Both the position numbers and the translations under genes were made by a program. Shown one piece after another: positions 1 through 7,775 of a DNA stretch of 41,554 nt; the stretch's first letter is position 1; the number at the start of each line of letters is the position of its first letter. This DNA comes from DATHVR01 sp035461175. GTDB taxonomy: Bacteria > Actinomycetota > Acidimicrobiia > Spongiisociales > ZC4RG35. A model generated the notes under the pieces. That model was given only the letters and a program-made list of their open reading frames with translations, did not search any database and was not told where the DNA came from. The DNA is taken from contig DATHVR010000152.1 of the NCBI GenBank assembly GCA_035461175.1, positions 1 through 41,554 of the forward strand, given 5' to 3'.

Positions 1-957
1 CCTCTCGGTCGTGCCGATCTTCTCGACCGCCCGCATCCGGGCAGATCGGGCCCGGGGATTCGCTTCGATCTCTTCGGCCGATGGCTCCACGGGGTGGCGG
101 GTGAGGAGCCGCAACTCCGTCACACCGCCGCAGCCACACACCGGCAGGTCGGGAGGACAGGTGCAACCTCTCGCTCCGCGGGCGAAGCGTCGCTTGACGA
201 TGCGGTCCTCCAGCGAGTGATAGGAGATGACGGCGCAGCGCCCGCCGACCGCGAGGACGTCGAGTGCCCCCTCCAGCCCGCGGGTGAGGGCATCGAGTTC
301 CTCGTTGACCGCCAGGCGGATGGCCTGGAACGTCTTGCGGGCCGGATGGCCCTTGCGGCGCACGGCCGCCGGTGTCGCCTCGGCGATCACCTCGGCCAGG
401 TGCCCGGTGGAGCGGATCGGACGCGCCGCCACGATGGCGGCGGCGATGCGACCTGACAGACTCTCCTCGCCGTACCGGCGAATGATCGAGGCGAGGCGGG
501 ACTGGTCCCAGTCGTTGACGATCTCGGCGGCGGTCAGTTCGGCGTCGGGGCCCATCCGCATGTCGAGGGGTCCGTCGTGGCGGTAGGAGAAGCCCCGGGC
601 GGCCTCGTCGAACTGATGCGAGGAAACCCCGAGATCGAACAGGATCCCCACCGGCTCCTCCACGCCGGCGTCTTCCAGCAGGAGCTCGATGTCGGCGAAG
701 TTGCCCTGGAGGACCTGCACCCGGTCGTCACCGAGCAGGCCGGCGTGGGCAACTGCCTCCGGGTCCCGGTCGATCCCCACCATCTGGATCCCTTCTCTCA
801 TCGCGTTCAACAATCTCCTTGTGTGCCCCCCACCTCCGAATGTGGCGTCCACCACGACTCCGGAGGTGAGAGGCTGAAAAATCTCTGCTACCTCATTGGC
901 CAGGACCGGCTCGTGATACTGCTTTCCTTCCGATTCGGTTCGCGGTCCCTGGGTCAT
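1..957 (-). CDS. rsmH: 16S rRNA (cytosine-1402-N4)-methyltransferase RsmH, 3' end cut by window edge
   Basis: RsmH (MraW) uses S-adenosylmethionine to methylate N4 of C1402 in the decoding centre of 16S rRNA. The 319 codons seen start at the ATG at 957 and run off the left edge without a stop; RsmH proteins are usually 300-330 aa, so only a few C-terminal residues should be missing. Family signatures seen: HEPVLANEV near residue 15, the SAM loop DATFGGGGHT at 37-46, LGVSSHQFD, and SYHSLEDRIVK towards the C-terminus. A Cys cluster (CTCPPDLPVCGCGG) near the end resembles the short zinc-ribbon-like insert of many RsmH proteins. It lies downstream of mraZ on the same strand, the standard order at the head of dcw clusters. 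The G6 tract 6-11 nt before the ATG is the only ribosome-binding-like sequence, and it sits inside an inverted repeat. Confidence 0.96.
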   Translation of the reverse strand, partial: MTQGPRTESEGKQYHEPVLANEVAEIFQPLTSGVVVDATFGGGGHTRRLLNAMREGIQMVGIDRDPEAVAHAGLLGDDRVQVLQGNFADIELLLEDAGVEEPVGILFDLGVSSHQFDEAARGFSYRHDGPLDMRMGPDAELTAAEIVNDWDQSRLASIIRRYGEESLSGRIAAAIVAARPIRSTGHLAEVIAEATPAAVRRKGHPARKTFQAIRLAVNEELDALTRGLEGALDVLAVGGRCAVISYHSLEDRIVKRRFARGARGCTCPPDLPVCGCGGVTELRLLTRHPVEPSAEEIEANPRARSARMRAVEKIGTTER

Positions 958-958
958 G

Positions 959-1034
959 GTCAGCCCCCCGGGCGCTGGCACCAACAGGAAGCGGGCGGAG
1001 TCAGGGGCCTTCCATTGGTAACCGGGGGGCTGAC
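959..1034 (-). promoter_or_regulatory. 13-bp inverted repeat covering the rsmH ribosome binding site
   Basis: In the mraZ-rsmH gap the minus strand reads GTCAGCCCCCCGG (1034-1022), then 50 nt, then its exact complement CCGGGGGGCTGAC (971-959), one base before the rsmH ATG. A nested imperfect stem (980-991 with 1009-1019) would extend the fold. The 3' arm holds the G-rich putative ribosome binding site, so folded RNA would mask rsmH initiation. There is no T tract, so it is not a typical intrinsic terminator. The pairing is seen directly; the regulatory role is inference. Confidence 0.6.
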
Positions 1035-1073
1035 GATGAACCAGAGTCACCATCTGCCTGGCAGTCGGGTCGA

Positions 1074-1511
1074 TCAGAAGCCGGGCACCTCCTCGCTCTC
1101 GCGGTAGGCGGCGTCGGCGGCGGCCTGCTCCTGCTCGAACGCCTCCACCTCCCACAACTCGATGCGGTCGTACATCCCCACCACCGCCACCTCGCCGGCG
1201 CCCTCGAGCCCGGCGAACTCACGCAGCTTGGGCTTGAGCGACACCCGGCCCTGTGAGTCGAGTTTCTGCAGGTCGGCGTTGGCGAACTTGGCCCGCAGGT
1301 CACGGCGCGCATCGAGCAGGCGGGGCCGCGACGCCGACGCCTCGGCGGCGATCTCGTCGAACTTGGGGGCGGTGAAGATGACCAGGTTGCCGTCGCTCCC
1401 CTTGGTGATCACCACTTGGCCGCCCTCTTCTTTGATGGCGGCGCGGAACGAGGAGGGCATCACGACCCTTCCTTTCTCGTCCAACGTGTGGATGTAGTCC
1501 CCGAGGAACAA
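1074..1511 (-). CDS. mraZ: Transcriptional regulator MraZ
   Basis: MraZ is a double-AbrB-fold DNA-binding protein that binds tandem repeats in its own promoter and controls the division/cell-wall gene cluster. The 145-aa product has the two expected motifs, LDEKGRVVMP at 10-19 and LDSQGRVSLKP at 84-94, one per SpoVT-AbrB-like half, and a typical family length. The start is TTG (1511-1509): the product then begins MFLGDYIHTLD, matching the family N-terminus, and a GGACGAG ribosome binding site lies upstream. An ATG at 1531 is out of frame. An array of 10-bp boxes and a promoter lie 60-110 bp upstream, which fits autoregulation. The acidic C-terminal tail of about 25 residues is less conserved. 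Confidence 0.96.
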   Translation of the reverse strand: MFLGDYIHTLDEKGRVVMPSSFRAAIKEEGGQVVITKGSDGNLVIFTAPKFDEIAAEASASRPRLLDARRDLRAKFANADLQKLDSQGRVSLKPKLREFAGLEGAGEVAVVGMYDRIELWEVEAFEQEQAAADAAYRESEEVPGF

Positions 1512-1571
1512 ATCTGCTCGTCCGTTCTCATGTTCTTCTGCTCGTCTGCCGACACCCTCTGGTGCCAGTGC

Positions 1572-1622
1572 GCGCCACTATGCCCCACTTCGCGCCACTT
1601 TGTCAACCTTCTCCCCCACTTT
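1572..1622 (-). promoter_or_regulatory. MraZ operator boxes overlapping the mraZ promoter
   Basis: Minus-strand boxes AAAGTGGCGC (1601-1592), GAAGTGGGGC (1591-1582) and ATAGTGGCGC (1581-1572) lie head to tail with an exact 10-bp period. A fourth, AAAGTGGGGG, lies at 1622-1613, 21 bp or two helical turns upstream, and a degenerate copy at 1571-1562. They resemble known MraZ sites (TGGGN repeats in Escherichia coli, AAAGTG repeats in Mycoplasma). A sigma-70-like promoter sits inside: TTGACA at 1606-1601, 18-bp spacer, CATAGT at 1582-1577. The boxes therefore cover the core promoter, which suggests repression by MraZ. Confidence 0.8.
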
Positions 1623-1625
1623 GTT

Positions 1626-1641
1626 GGCGCGAGGCCGCGCC
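1626..1641 (-). terminator. GC-rich hairpin 3' of the HNH gene
   Basis: GGCGCG (1626-1631) and CGCGCC (1636-1641) form a perfect 6-bp stem with an AGGC loop, 48 bp past the HNH stop codon and just upstream of the MraZ boxes. It could separate HNH transcription from the mraZ promoter. There is no T tract, so intrinsic termination is doubtful. Confidence 0.3.
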
Positions 1642-1689
1642 GAAATCGATCGGGAAACGCCCGGAGTCAGACAGCCAGGCGGGGGTCGG

Positions 1690-2190
1690 TCAGCCGGCGA
1701 CTTTCAGGTAGGGGTGCCAGGCCGGGTCGAGTGAGTAGCCGGCCGAGGCGTAGATCCAGGCGTAGTTGCGCGGCGCCTGGGGCTTGCGCCGGAGCGAGAA
1801 ACCCGCCTCGGACGGGAGCCGGTTGCCCTTGCGAATGTTGCAGGCCCGGCAGCAGGCGACGACGTTCTCCCAGGTATGGCCGCCGCCGCGTGATCGGGGT
1901 AGCACGTGGTCGATGCTCTCGGCTTGCCGTCCGCAGTACTGACACGAGTGTTCGTCACGGCCGAACACCGCCCGTCGGGTGACGGGCACGCTGCGGCGAT
2001 AGGGAACCTTGACGAAGCTGGTCAGCTTCACCACCGAGGGAACCACCACCGCCTGGCGCTCCGACTCCCATACCTCGTCCCGGTCAACCACGGCGATCGC
2101 TCTCCCCCGCATGACGAGCACTACCGCCCGTCGGGTCGGAACGACCGACAGCGGTTCATACGTCGCGTTGAGAACCAGAGCCCTGACCAT
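1690..2190 (-). CDS. HNH endonuclease family protein
   Basis: This 166-aa protein has a C-terminal HNH nuclease domain: CQYC at 83-86, DH at 94-95, N109, CRAC at 114-117 and a trailing NIRKGN, the usual pair of zinc-binding CxxC motifs around a beta-beta-alpha metal finger. The N-terminal half starts VLNATYEPLSVV, a conserved lead-in of a widespread actinobacterial and cyanobacterial HNH family. I placed the start at the ATG at 2190 because that lead-in immediately follows; a longer in-frame ORF to 2250 adds 20 residues unlike the family. The substrate is unknown; such stand-alone HNH genes are common in chromosomes without other mobile-element marks, and none are visible here. Confidence 0.88.
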   Translation of the reverse strand: MVRALVLNATYEPLSVVPTRRAVVLVMRGRAIAVVDRDEVWESERQAVVVPSVVKLTSFVKVPYRRSVPVTRRAVFGRDEHSCQYCGRQAESIDHVLPRSRGGGHTWENVVACCRACNIRKGNRLPSEAGFSLRRKPQAPRNYAWIYASAGYSLDPAWHPYLKVAG

Positions 2191-2294
2191 CGGCTCCCTG
2201 TCTGTCCGGGAGATGCAGAATAGTGGGCCTACCGGGCTCCCGGTCGCCACATCCCCGCTCGAGGGTGCACGAGGGGTCCTCGCCGCCGTCTTGG

Positions 2295-2360
2295 GTGGTG
2301 GGTTCTGGGTCGGAGGTCGGAGGTCAGAGGTCAGAGGCCAGAGGCCAGAGGCCAGAGGTC
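2295..2360 (+). repeat. Intergenic element: GT-rich 14-mer plus seven heptamers
   Basis: GGTGGTGGGTTCTG at 2295-2308 is followed by seven head-to-tail heptamers (GGAGGTC x2, AGAGGTC, AGAGGCC x3, AGAGGTC) at 2312-2360. The identical 14-mer recurs at 34508 and 36198, and GGAGGTC heptamers recur near 9.43 and 18.81 kb. It lies in the 279-bp gap (2191-2469) between the HNH gene and the next minus-strand gene and abuts a long palindrome. No convincing gene is seen in the gap. Confidence 0.8.
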
Positions 2361-2361
2361 C

Positions 2362-2409
2362 TTTTCGCGACAGAATTGCGCGCTATGGCGCGCAATCCTG
2401 TCGCGAGAA
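2362..2409. repeat. Interspersed palindrome, copy 1
   Basis: Two 22-nt arms (2362-2383 and 2388-2409) pair with two mismatched positions around a 4-nt TATG loop. The core is TTTTCGCGACAGAATTG followed by GCGC. A perfect copy of the core arms lies at 18828-18866, and a first arm begins at 41535. The arms are far longer than a usual terminator, and neither strand ends in a T run after the stem. I call it a REP/BIME-like palindromic repeat of unknown function. Confidence 0.8.
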
Positions 2410-2469
2410 TCCTCCTGAACCCCGTCCGAGGGCGAACCCCTGGCTCCGAACCCGCCGTCGCGCAGACCG

Positions 2470-3129
2470 TTACTCCAGGACCTGGGCGGCCACCTCGAGC
2501 AGGGCGGCGGGCCAATTCGACTCGACCACGCTCACGGTGCTGACCTTGGGAGTGGTGGCGTGGTTGCCGGCGATCACGGTCAGGACCCGCATCCCCTCGA
2601 TGGCCGACAGGTTGAGGCCGATGACCGAGATCGGATCGCGTCCCGCCAGTTCGGCGGCGGCATCGATCACCGCCTGCACGATCGCCCGGGCCGAACTGGG
2701 TACCTGGCGGCGAACGGTACGTTCGCCCCGCGAGTAGACCACCTGGGCCGTGGAGCGGTCCCCGGCCGGGGAGATCGACAGTTCGATCCGATCGCCGTCG
2801 GGGGTGATCATCGCCGCCTCATGCTCGCCGGAGGAGACAACCGTCACCGGGGGCTCTGACACGATCTCCGAGGGTTTGGCGTCGACATCGATCACCTCGT
2901 GCGAGACCGGAGGTGGACTGCCCGCCACCTCCGCCCCCGAAGCAGCCAGGATGCGGGCCGAGCGGGTGCCGTAGGCGACCAGCAGGCGCCGGACCCCATC
3001 GAGAACGGACATCTCATCGGCTCCTTCGGCCAGACGAACGGTGATCCCATCCAATCCGTCGTTCCCCAGTTCCAGCTCGATACTCTCGACGCCGTCGAGA
3101 GCCTCCAGACGTGAGCGAAGGCCGGTCAT
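2470..3129 (-). CDS. Uncharacterised 219-aa protein
   Basis: I do not recognise a family. The protein begins MTGLRSRLEALDGV and is acidic. Residues 1-50 look like a small alpha/beta domain (LRSRLEALDGVESIELEL), followed by a Pro/Val-rich linker around 66-95 and a C-terminal beta-rich half with ERTVRRQVPSSARAIVQAV, perhaps a second alpha/beta domain. There is no signal peptide or membrane segment. The start is the ATG at 3129, which overlaps the TGA of the upstream gene by 4 bp (ATGA); a longer in-frame ORF reads antisense-like, Pro/Arg-rich sequence and was discarded. The tight overlap suggests translational coupling and a shared job with the upstream 75-aa protein. Confidence 0.75.
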   Translation of the reverse strand: MTGLRSRLEALDGVESIELELGNDGLDGITVRLAEGADEMSVLDGVRRLLVAYGTRSARILAASGAEVAGSPPPVSHEVIDVDAKPSEIVSEPPVTVVSSGEHEAAMITPDGDRIELSISPAGDRSTAQVVYSRGERTVRRQVPSSARAIVQAVIDAAAELAGRDPISVIGLNLSAIEGMRVLTVIAGNHATTPKVSTVSVVESNWPAALLEVAAQVLE

Positions 3130-3353
3130 ACCGCTCCCCGGATGGCAGCGCGGCGGAGCCGGCGTCGCCAGGCGAGAAAGCTGACCAGGTCCTCGGCCTC
3201 GACCTCGGCATCGTCGGTGCCGTAGGCGGTGTAGAGGCGCCATTGGAGGAGATCCCGCGCCGGAAGGACCCCACGGCGACTGCGGAATGCCCATACCGTT
3301 CGGACCGCTTCCCACACGAGTTGTGGGCGCGTCACCAGCCCTACCCACTTCAA
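3126..3353 (-). CDS. Small conserved-looking 75-aa protein
   Basis: A 75-aa basic protein rich in Trp and Arg (LVWEAVRTVWAFRSRRG; LVSFLAWRRRLRRAA). It has no clear membrane segment; its amphipathic helices could bind membrane or nucleic acid. The start is TTG at 3353-3351, supported by a strong AGGAGG ribosome binding site 5-6 nt upstream. Its stop overlaps the start of the 219-aa gene, so the two form an operon diverging from moxR across a 104-bp gap. I recall similar short actinobacterial proteins but no named function. Confidence 0.72.
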   Translation of the reverse strand: MKWVGLVTRPQLVWEAVRTVWAFRSRRGVLPARDLLQWRLYTAYGTDDAEVEAEDLVSFLAWRRRLRRAAIRGAV

Positions 3354-3457
3354 TTCAGCCTCCTAGCTTCTTCGCATCCACCCGCCATCACCCTAGCCCG
3401 GGATAGGCTGATGTCGACGGTAAAGTCCTGGGGCGTTCGCCCCACCTAGGAGGCCCT

Positions 3458-4432
3458 TTGCCTCAAGCAGAGATCGAGTGGTTTTCCGGCCGATTCAACG
3501 ACATTGCCGGCAATGTCGAACACGTAATCCAGGGTAAACGCGACGTCATCGCCCAGGTCCTGGCATGCCTGCTCGCCGAGGGCCACGTGATCATCGAAGA
3601 CGTTCCCGGAGTGGGAAAGACGCTCCTGGCCAAGTCGCTCGCCCGCTCCCTCGAGTGCGGGTTCTCCCGCATCCAGTTCACCCCCGACCTGCTCCCGGCC
3701 GATGTCACCGGGGTCTCGGTGTGGAACCGTCAGGACGCCAGCTTCGAGTTCAAGCCGGGACCGATCTTCGCCAACGTCGTCATCGGGGACGAGATCAACC
3801 GGGCCAGCCCCAAGACCCAGTCGGCGATGCTGGAAGCGATGGAGGAGCGCCAGGTGACGAACGACGGGTTCACGCGGATGCTGGAACCGCCCTTCATGGT
3901 CATCGCCACCCAGAATCCGATCGAGCACGAGGGCACCTACCCGCTTCCCGAGGCGCAGTTGGATCGATTCATGATGCGGGTGACGGTCGGTTACCCGAGC
4001 CGCGACACCGCCCGCCAGATCCTCGACACCCACGGGGTGCGCTCCACCTTTCTCGACCTGGCACCCGTCGCTTCGGTCGACGACGTGCTGGAGATGATCG
4101 ACATCGCCCGCCACGTCCATGTCGCCCCCAGTGTCAAGACGTACATCGTCGACCTGGTGGAGGGGACCCGCTCCCATCCCGACATCCTGTTGGGGGCTTC
4201 GCCGCGCTCGGCTCTCTTCCTCCAGCGCGTCGCCCGGGTGTGGGCGGCGGCGTCCGGACGCGACTACGTCATGCCCGACGACGTCAAGGCGCTGGCCGGA
4301 GCCGTCCTCAGCCATCGCATGGCCCTGCGCCCCGAGGCCGTGATTCGGGGTACGGGCATGGACGAGGTGATCCGGGCGACCCTGGGCACCTTGCGGGTGC
4401 CCGGCACGGCCGACGCCCGCGCCGGTTCCTGA
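3458..4432 (+). CDS. MoxR-family AAA+ ATPase
   Basis: MoxR ATPases are AAA+ chaperone-like proteins that work with DUF58 and von Willebrand-type partners. The 324-aa product has Walker A EDVPGVGKT at 47-55, Walker B VVIGDEINRA at 107-116, a sensor motif at IATQNPIEHEG, and the C-terminal lid typical of the MoxR clade. The start is TTG at 3458, chosen because an AGGAGG at 3448-3453 precedes it by 4 nt and no better start fits. Its TGA overlaps the ATG of the DUF58 gene (ATGA). The order MoxR - DUF58 - transglutaminase is a recurrent bacterial operon thought to act at the cell envelope; the exact substrate is unknown. Confidence 0.93.
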   Translation: MPQAEIEWFSGRFNDIAGNVEHVIQGKRDVIAQVLACLLAEGHVIIEDVPGVGKTLLAKSLARSLECGFSRIQFTPDLLPADVTGVSVWNRQDASFEFKPGPIFANVVIGDEINRASPKTQSAMLEAMEERQVTNDGFTRMLEPPFMVIATQNPIEHEGTYPLPEAQLDRFMMRVTVGYPSRDTARQILDTHGVRSTFLDLAPVASVDDVLEMIDIARHVHVAPSVKTYIVDLVEGTRSHPDILLGASPRSALFLQRVARVWAAASGRDYVMPDDVKALAGAVLSHRMALRPEAVIRGTGMDEVIRATLGTLRVPGTADARAGS

Positions 4433-5604
4433 TGTTCACCCCCCGCGGCTGGGCCGTGCTCGGGGCCGGAGTCGCCCTCGGGGTGCTGTGGTTCCTCTTC
4501 GGCGAGGCCGAGATGGGCCTGGCGGCCGTCCTCCTGGTGGCGGCGGCCGTGAGCGCCCTCGCCCATGTGGTCGGTCGCCCGCCACCGGTCGCGGTGCGAC
4601 GCCGCACCGCTCCGGCCCATGTCCACGACGGGGACCACGCTTCGGTCACCCTCTCCCTTCGCAATTCGGGCCGCCCGATCCGGCACCTCACCATCACCGA
4701 CCACGTGACCGGGCTGGGGACCGCCGAATTCGCGGCCGCCACCCTCGACTCCAACGCCGAAGTGACGGCGTCTTACCGGGTGCTCTGCCGGCCTCGGGGC
4801 GTATACGAGGTCGGCCCCGCCCGCCTGCGGATGGCCGATCCGCTCGGATTGGCATCACGTGAGATCAGCGGTGGCCGCACCGACCTGCTGGTGGTCTACC
4901 CGGCCGTCGAGGATCTGCAAGGCCTTCCCGGAATCCCCGGCCGCAATCTGGCCGTCAACGCTCCCCGCCCAGAGCAGAACCAGCGCGGTGGCGAAGACTT
5001 CTACACCCTCCGTGAGTACCAACAGGGTGACGACCTGCGCCGGGTCCACTGGCCCTCATCGGCCCGCCGAGATCAACTGATGATCCGCCAGCTCGAGACT
5101 CCCTGGCAGACCCAGGCTCTCGTGGTGCTCGACACCCGATCCGGTTCCTACTCGGATGCGGCCAACTTCGAACGGGCCGTCTCAGGAGCGGCCTCGGTCG
5201 TCCGGCATTTGATCCACAACGGTCTCTCGACCGAACTGTGGGCCGGTGACTCGCCTCGCGGCGGCGCCCGCAACGACTACGAGGTGACGATGGAGCGGCT
5301 GGCTGGAGTTTCAACCCAGCCCGCCGCCGATCTCGCCATCCTCGCCCCCGCCCTCCGTCGGCGCGGCGGTGGAGGCCTCCTCGTCATGGTCACCGGCCGG
5401 GCCGACCACGACCTGCTGGGCCTGGCCCTCTCGCTGGCACCCTCCTACCCCACCGCGGTCCTGATGGACGCAGGCGGTGACCCCTCCGCGGCGGTCGGCC
5501 ACGGACACGTGGTCCGGGTGACCCCGGCGGCCGCCGAACCGTGGGCTCCTGCCTGGGCCCGAGCGATGAGATCGACATGGCACGCCGCTTCGGTCGGTTC
5601 GTAG
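4432..5604 (+). CDS. DUF58 domain-containing membrane-anchored protein
   Basis: A 390-aa protein with two N-terminal membrane segments (about 7-23 and 29-46), a beta-rich middle and the DUF58 signature FYTLREYQQGDDLRRVHW at 190-207. After it comes a region with LVVLDTRSGSYS that resembles the metal-site start of a von Willebrand-A-like fold. DUF58 proteins are the usual partners of MoxR ATPases. The ATG at 4432 overlaps the moxR stop by 4 bp. The 3' end overlaps the chosen start of the transglutaminase gene by 28 bp, so all three genes are probably translationally coupled. Confidence 0.92.
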   Translation: MFTPRGWAVLGAGVALGVLWFLFGEAEMGLAAVLLVAAAVSALAHVVGRPPPVAVRRRTAPAHVHDGDHASVTLSLRNSGRPIRHLTITDHVTGLGTAEFAAATLDSNAEVTASYRVLCRPRGVYEVGPARLRMADPLGLASREISGGRTDLLVVYPAVEDLQGLPGIPGRNLAVNAPRPEQNQRGGEDFYTLREYQQGDDLRRVHWPSSARRDQLMIRQLETPWQTQALVVLDTRSGSYSDAANFERAVSGAASVVRHLIHNGLSTELWAGDSPRGGARNDYEVTMERLAGVSTQPAADLAILAPALRRRGGGGLLVMVTGRADHDLLGLALSLAPSYPTAVLMDAGGDPSAAVGHGHVVRVTPAAAEPWAPAWARAMRSTWHAASVGS

Positions 5605-7775
5605 CCCTCGCTGCCCTCGTCCTGGTCTACCTCCGGCTTTACCGCGTCCTGACTCCGGATCCCGGATCGGTCGACTGGCGTCTGATCACCCCCGCTGCCG
5701 CCGTCGGTGGCGCCGTGGTCACCCTGGTCACCGCCCGCCTGGGAGCCATCGGGCAGGCCCTGGTACATGTCGCCGGCCTCATCCTCGTGATGCTGCGGGT
5801 GGCCGTCCCCGAGACCCTCACCTGGGGATTCGTCCCCGGAGCCGAGACGCTGGGTTTGGCGGCGGAGCGCCTCGGCTTTGCGCTCGAGATCCTCAGATTC
5901 GGGGCCCCACCGGTGGCGGCAGTGGCCGGCATCACCGCCCTCGTCGCCGCCGCACTCTGGTTGCTGGGGGCGGCCTGGGCGACGTCGATGACGGGAGGGC
6001 GTCTGGGGCTCAGCCTCGTCCCGCCGCTGGGCTTCTATCTCTACCTGGCACTGGTGGATCGTTCCGCCGATGCCACCCCCTGGAACTACTTCTTCGTGGC
6101 ACTCGCCGCCCTCGCCCTGGTAGCGACCAGCGACGTGGTTCCCGCCGGAGCCGGACGGGTACGCGCCGCCGACCACCGTCCCATCCCTCGCTGGGAGTCG
6201 GGCCCCGCCCTGGCGGTGGCCGCCGTTTTGGTGGTGACCGCCCTCGTCGGCACCCTCGCGCTGGCGCCTCTGTTCCCCGCCAACGGAGCCATGCAGTGGC
6301 GCAACCCCGGTGGTCTGGGCGGCGGAGGCGGCGACGGTCTCTCGGCCTCGCTCTTCGTGGACCTCCGCCAGAGCGTGCTTTCCCTCAGCGACGAGCCGGT
6401 CTTCCTCGCCCAGGTCAACGGTCCCCAACCCCAGGGGCCCGCCGGCTACTGGCGCCAACTGACACTGAGTCATTTCGACGGCACCACCTGGTCGTCCGGT
6501 CGCCGGGTGGAGGAGGTAGCCGAGAACGGCGCGCTTCCGATCGAGCTCGACACCTTCAGTGTGGTCCAGCGGGTCACGGTGGGATCCCTGCGTACCTCCC
6601 ACTTGCCGACGCTGTATGCACCGGTCGGTGGCGTCGAGGCCACCGACGGGCGCGACACCGTTGCGCGCGACAGCTTCAGTCTCCACGACGACGGCACCCT
6701 CAAGATCGATCCCCTGTCGCCCGGAAGCCTGACCTACCAGGTGGAGTCCCAGATTCCGATCCTCGACCCCGGGGTGTTGAGCGCCGGGACCGGGGATCGA
6801 TCGGAGACGGTGCCCGACATCTATCTGGATCTGCCCGAGATCGACCCCGACATCTTTGCTCTGGCCCGCCAGGTGACCGCCGGGGCCGAGACGGAGCTCG
6901 AGGCCGCCCTCCTTCTGGAGGACTTCTTCCGATCGGATTTCGAGTACAGCGCCGAGGTCAGCACGGGCCACTCCTCCCTCGACCTGGCCGCCTGGCTGCT
7001 CGACGAGGACAGCCCCAACTACCGGGAGGGCTATTGCGAGCAGTTCGCGGCCGCGATGGGGGTGATGGGCCGCCTGCTGGGACTTCCCACCCGGGTCGTT
7101 GTCGGCTTCACCGGCGGCGAGCGGACCCCGAACGGGGACGGCTACGTGGCCACGGTGCTGGAACGCAACAAGCACGCCTGGGTGGAGGTGTGGATCGAAG
7201 GGCAGTGGGTGGGCCTCGACCCGACCCCGCGGGCGATCACCGCTCCCCTCACGGCCGTGGAGGGATTCGAGCCACCGGCCGTACCCGAGATCGACGTCGG
7301 GGAGGACCCCCTCGCTCAACCCGGCTTCGGTGATGTCCCTCCCAACCTCCCGATCGAGGACCTGGTGACGACCCCGTCGTCAGCCGGCAGTTCCTTGCCG
7401 GTCTGGGTCCCCGTCGCCGGCTTGCTCCTCGTCCTCACTTCCCTCATCCCGATTGCCAAAGTCGTGCGCCGGCGGCGGAGGCGCAAGCTGGTGGCGGCCG
7501 GGGACGTCACCGCCGCCTGGGAGGAGATCGTGGACCGGCTCTCCGATCTCGGGGTGGGGCCCAGGCCCGATCGCACGCCGGTGGAGTTCGCCGGCGAGAC
7601 GGCGACCGACCTGCTCCCCCTTGCCCACGCCTACTCGGCGGCGGTGTACGGCAACCGGAGCCCAGTCGATTCCTCCCGGCATCTGGCCAGCGCGGAGGCC
7701 TGGCTGGAGCGGAGCTTCGATCGGCCGCAACGGGCGCGAGGGGCGCTCAACCCCCGCTCGCTGATCAAACGCTGA
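5577..7775 (+). CDS. Transglutaminase-like membrane protein
   Basis: A 732-aa polytopic protein with about six membrane segments in residues 8-235 (DUF3488/TgpA-like N-terminus), a large extracytoplasmic region holding a transglutaminase core, one membrane segment near 610-630 and a cytosolic C-terminal tail. The catalytic triad is visible: C487 in YREGYCEQF, H533 in NKHAWVEVW and D548 in GLDPTP. These enzymes are cysteine peptidases or acyl-transferases at the envelope; the natural substrate is not known. The ATG at 5577 was preferred over one at 5541 because it opens directly with MARRFGRF before the first membrane helix. It is the last gene of the MoxR operon and meets the merR gene stop to stop with no spacer. 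Confidence 0.92.
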   Translation: MARRFGRFVALAALVLVYLRLYRVLTPDPGSVDWRLITPAAAVGGAVVTLVTARLGAIGQALVHVAGLILVMLRVAVPETLTWGFVPGAETLGLAAERLGFALEILRFGAPPVAAVAGITALVAAALWLLGAAWATSMTGGRLGLSLVPPLGFYLYLALVDRSADATPWNYFFVALAALALVATSDVVPAGAGRVRAADHRPIPRWESGPALAVAAVLVVTALVGTLALAPLFPANGAMQWRNPGGLGGGGGDGLSASLFVDLRQSVLSLSDEPVFLAQVNGPQPQGPAGYWRQLTLSHFDGTTWSSGRRVEEVAENGALPIELDTFSVVQRVTVGSLRTSHLPTLYAPVGGVEATDGRDTVARDSFSLHDDGTLKIDPLSPGSLTYQVESQIPILDPGVLSAGTGDRSETVPDIYLDLPEIDPDIFALARQVTAGAETELEAALLLEDFFRSDFEYSAEVSTGHSSLDLAAWLLDEDSPNYREGYCEQFAAAMGVMGRLLGLPTRVVVGFTGGERTPNGDGYVATVLERNKHAWVEVWIEGQWVGLDPTPRAITAPLTAVEGFEPPAVPEIDVGEDPLAQPGFGDVPPNLPIEDLVTTPSSAGSSLPVWVPVAGLLLVLTSLIPIAKVVRRRRRRKLVAAGDVTAAWEEIVDRLSDLGVGPRPDRTPVEFAGETATDLLPLAHAYSAAVYGNRSPVDSSRHLASAEAWLERSFDRPQRARGALNPRSLIKR

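Noticed and set aside
2191..2469. Small gene in the gap upstream of HNH
   Set aside because: Frames here read repeats and the palindrome only; no ribosome binding site or protein-like composition.
5445..7319. 624-codon frame antisense to the transglutaminase gene
   Set aside because: Low-complexity Gly/Glu/His-rich shadow of a gene with a complete catalytic triad.
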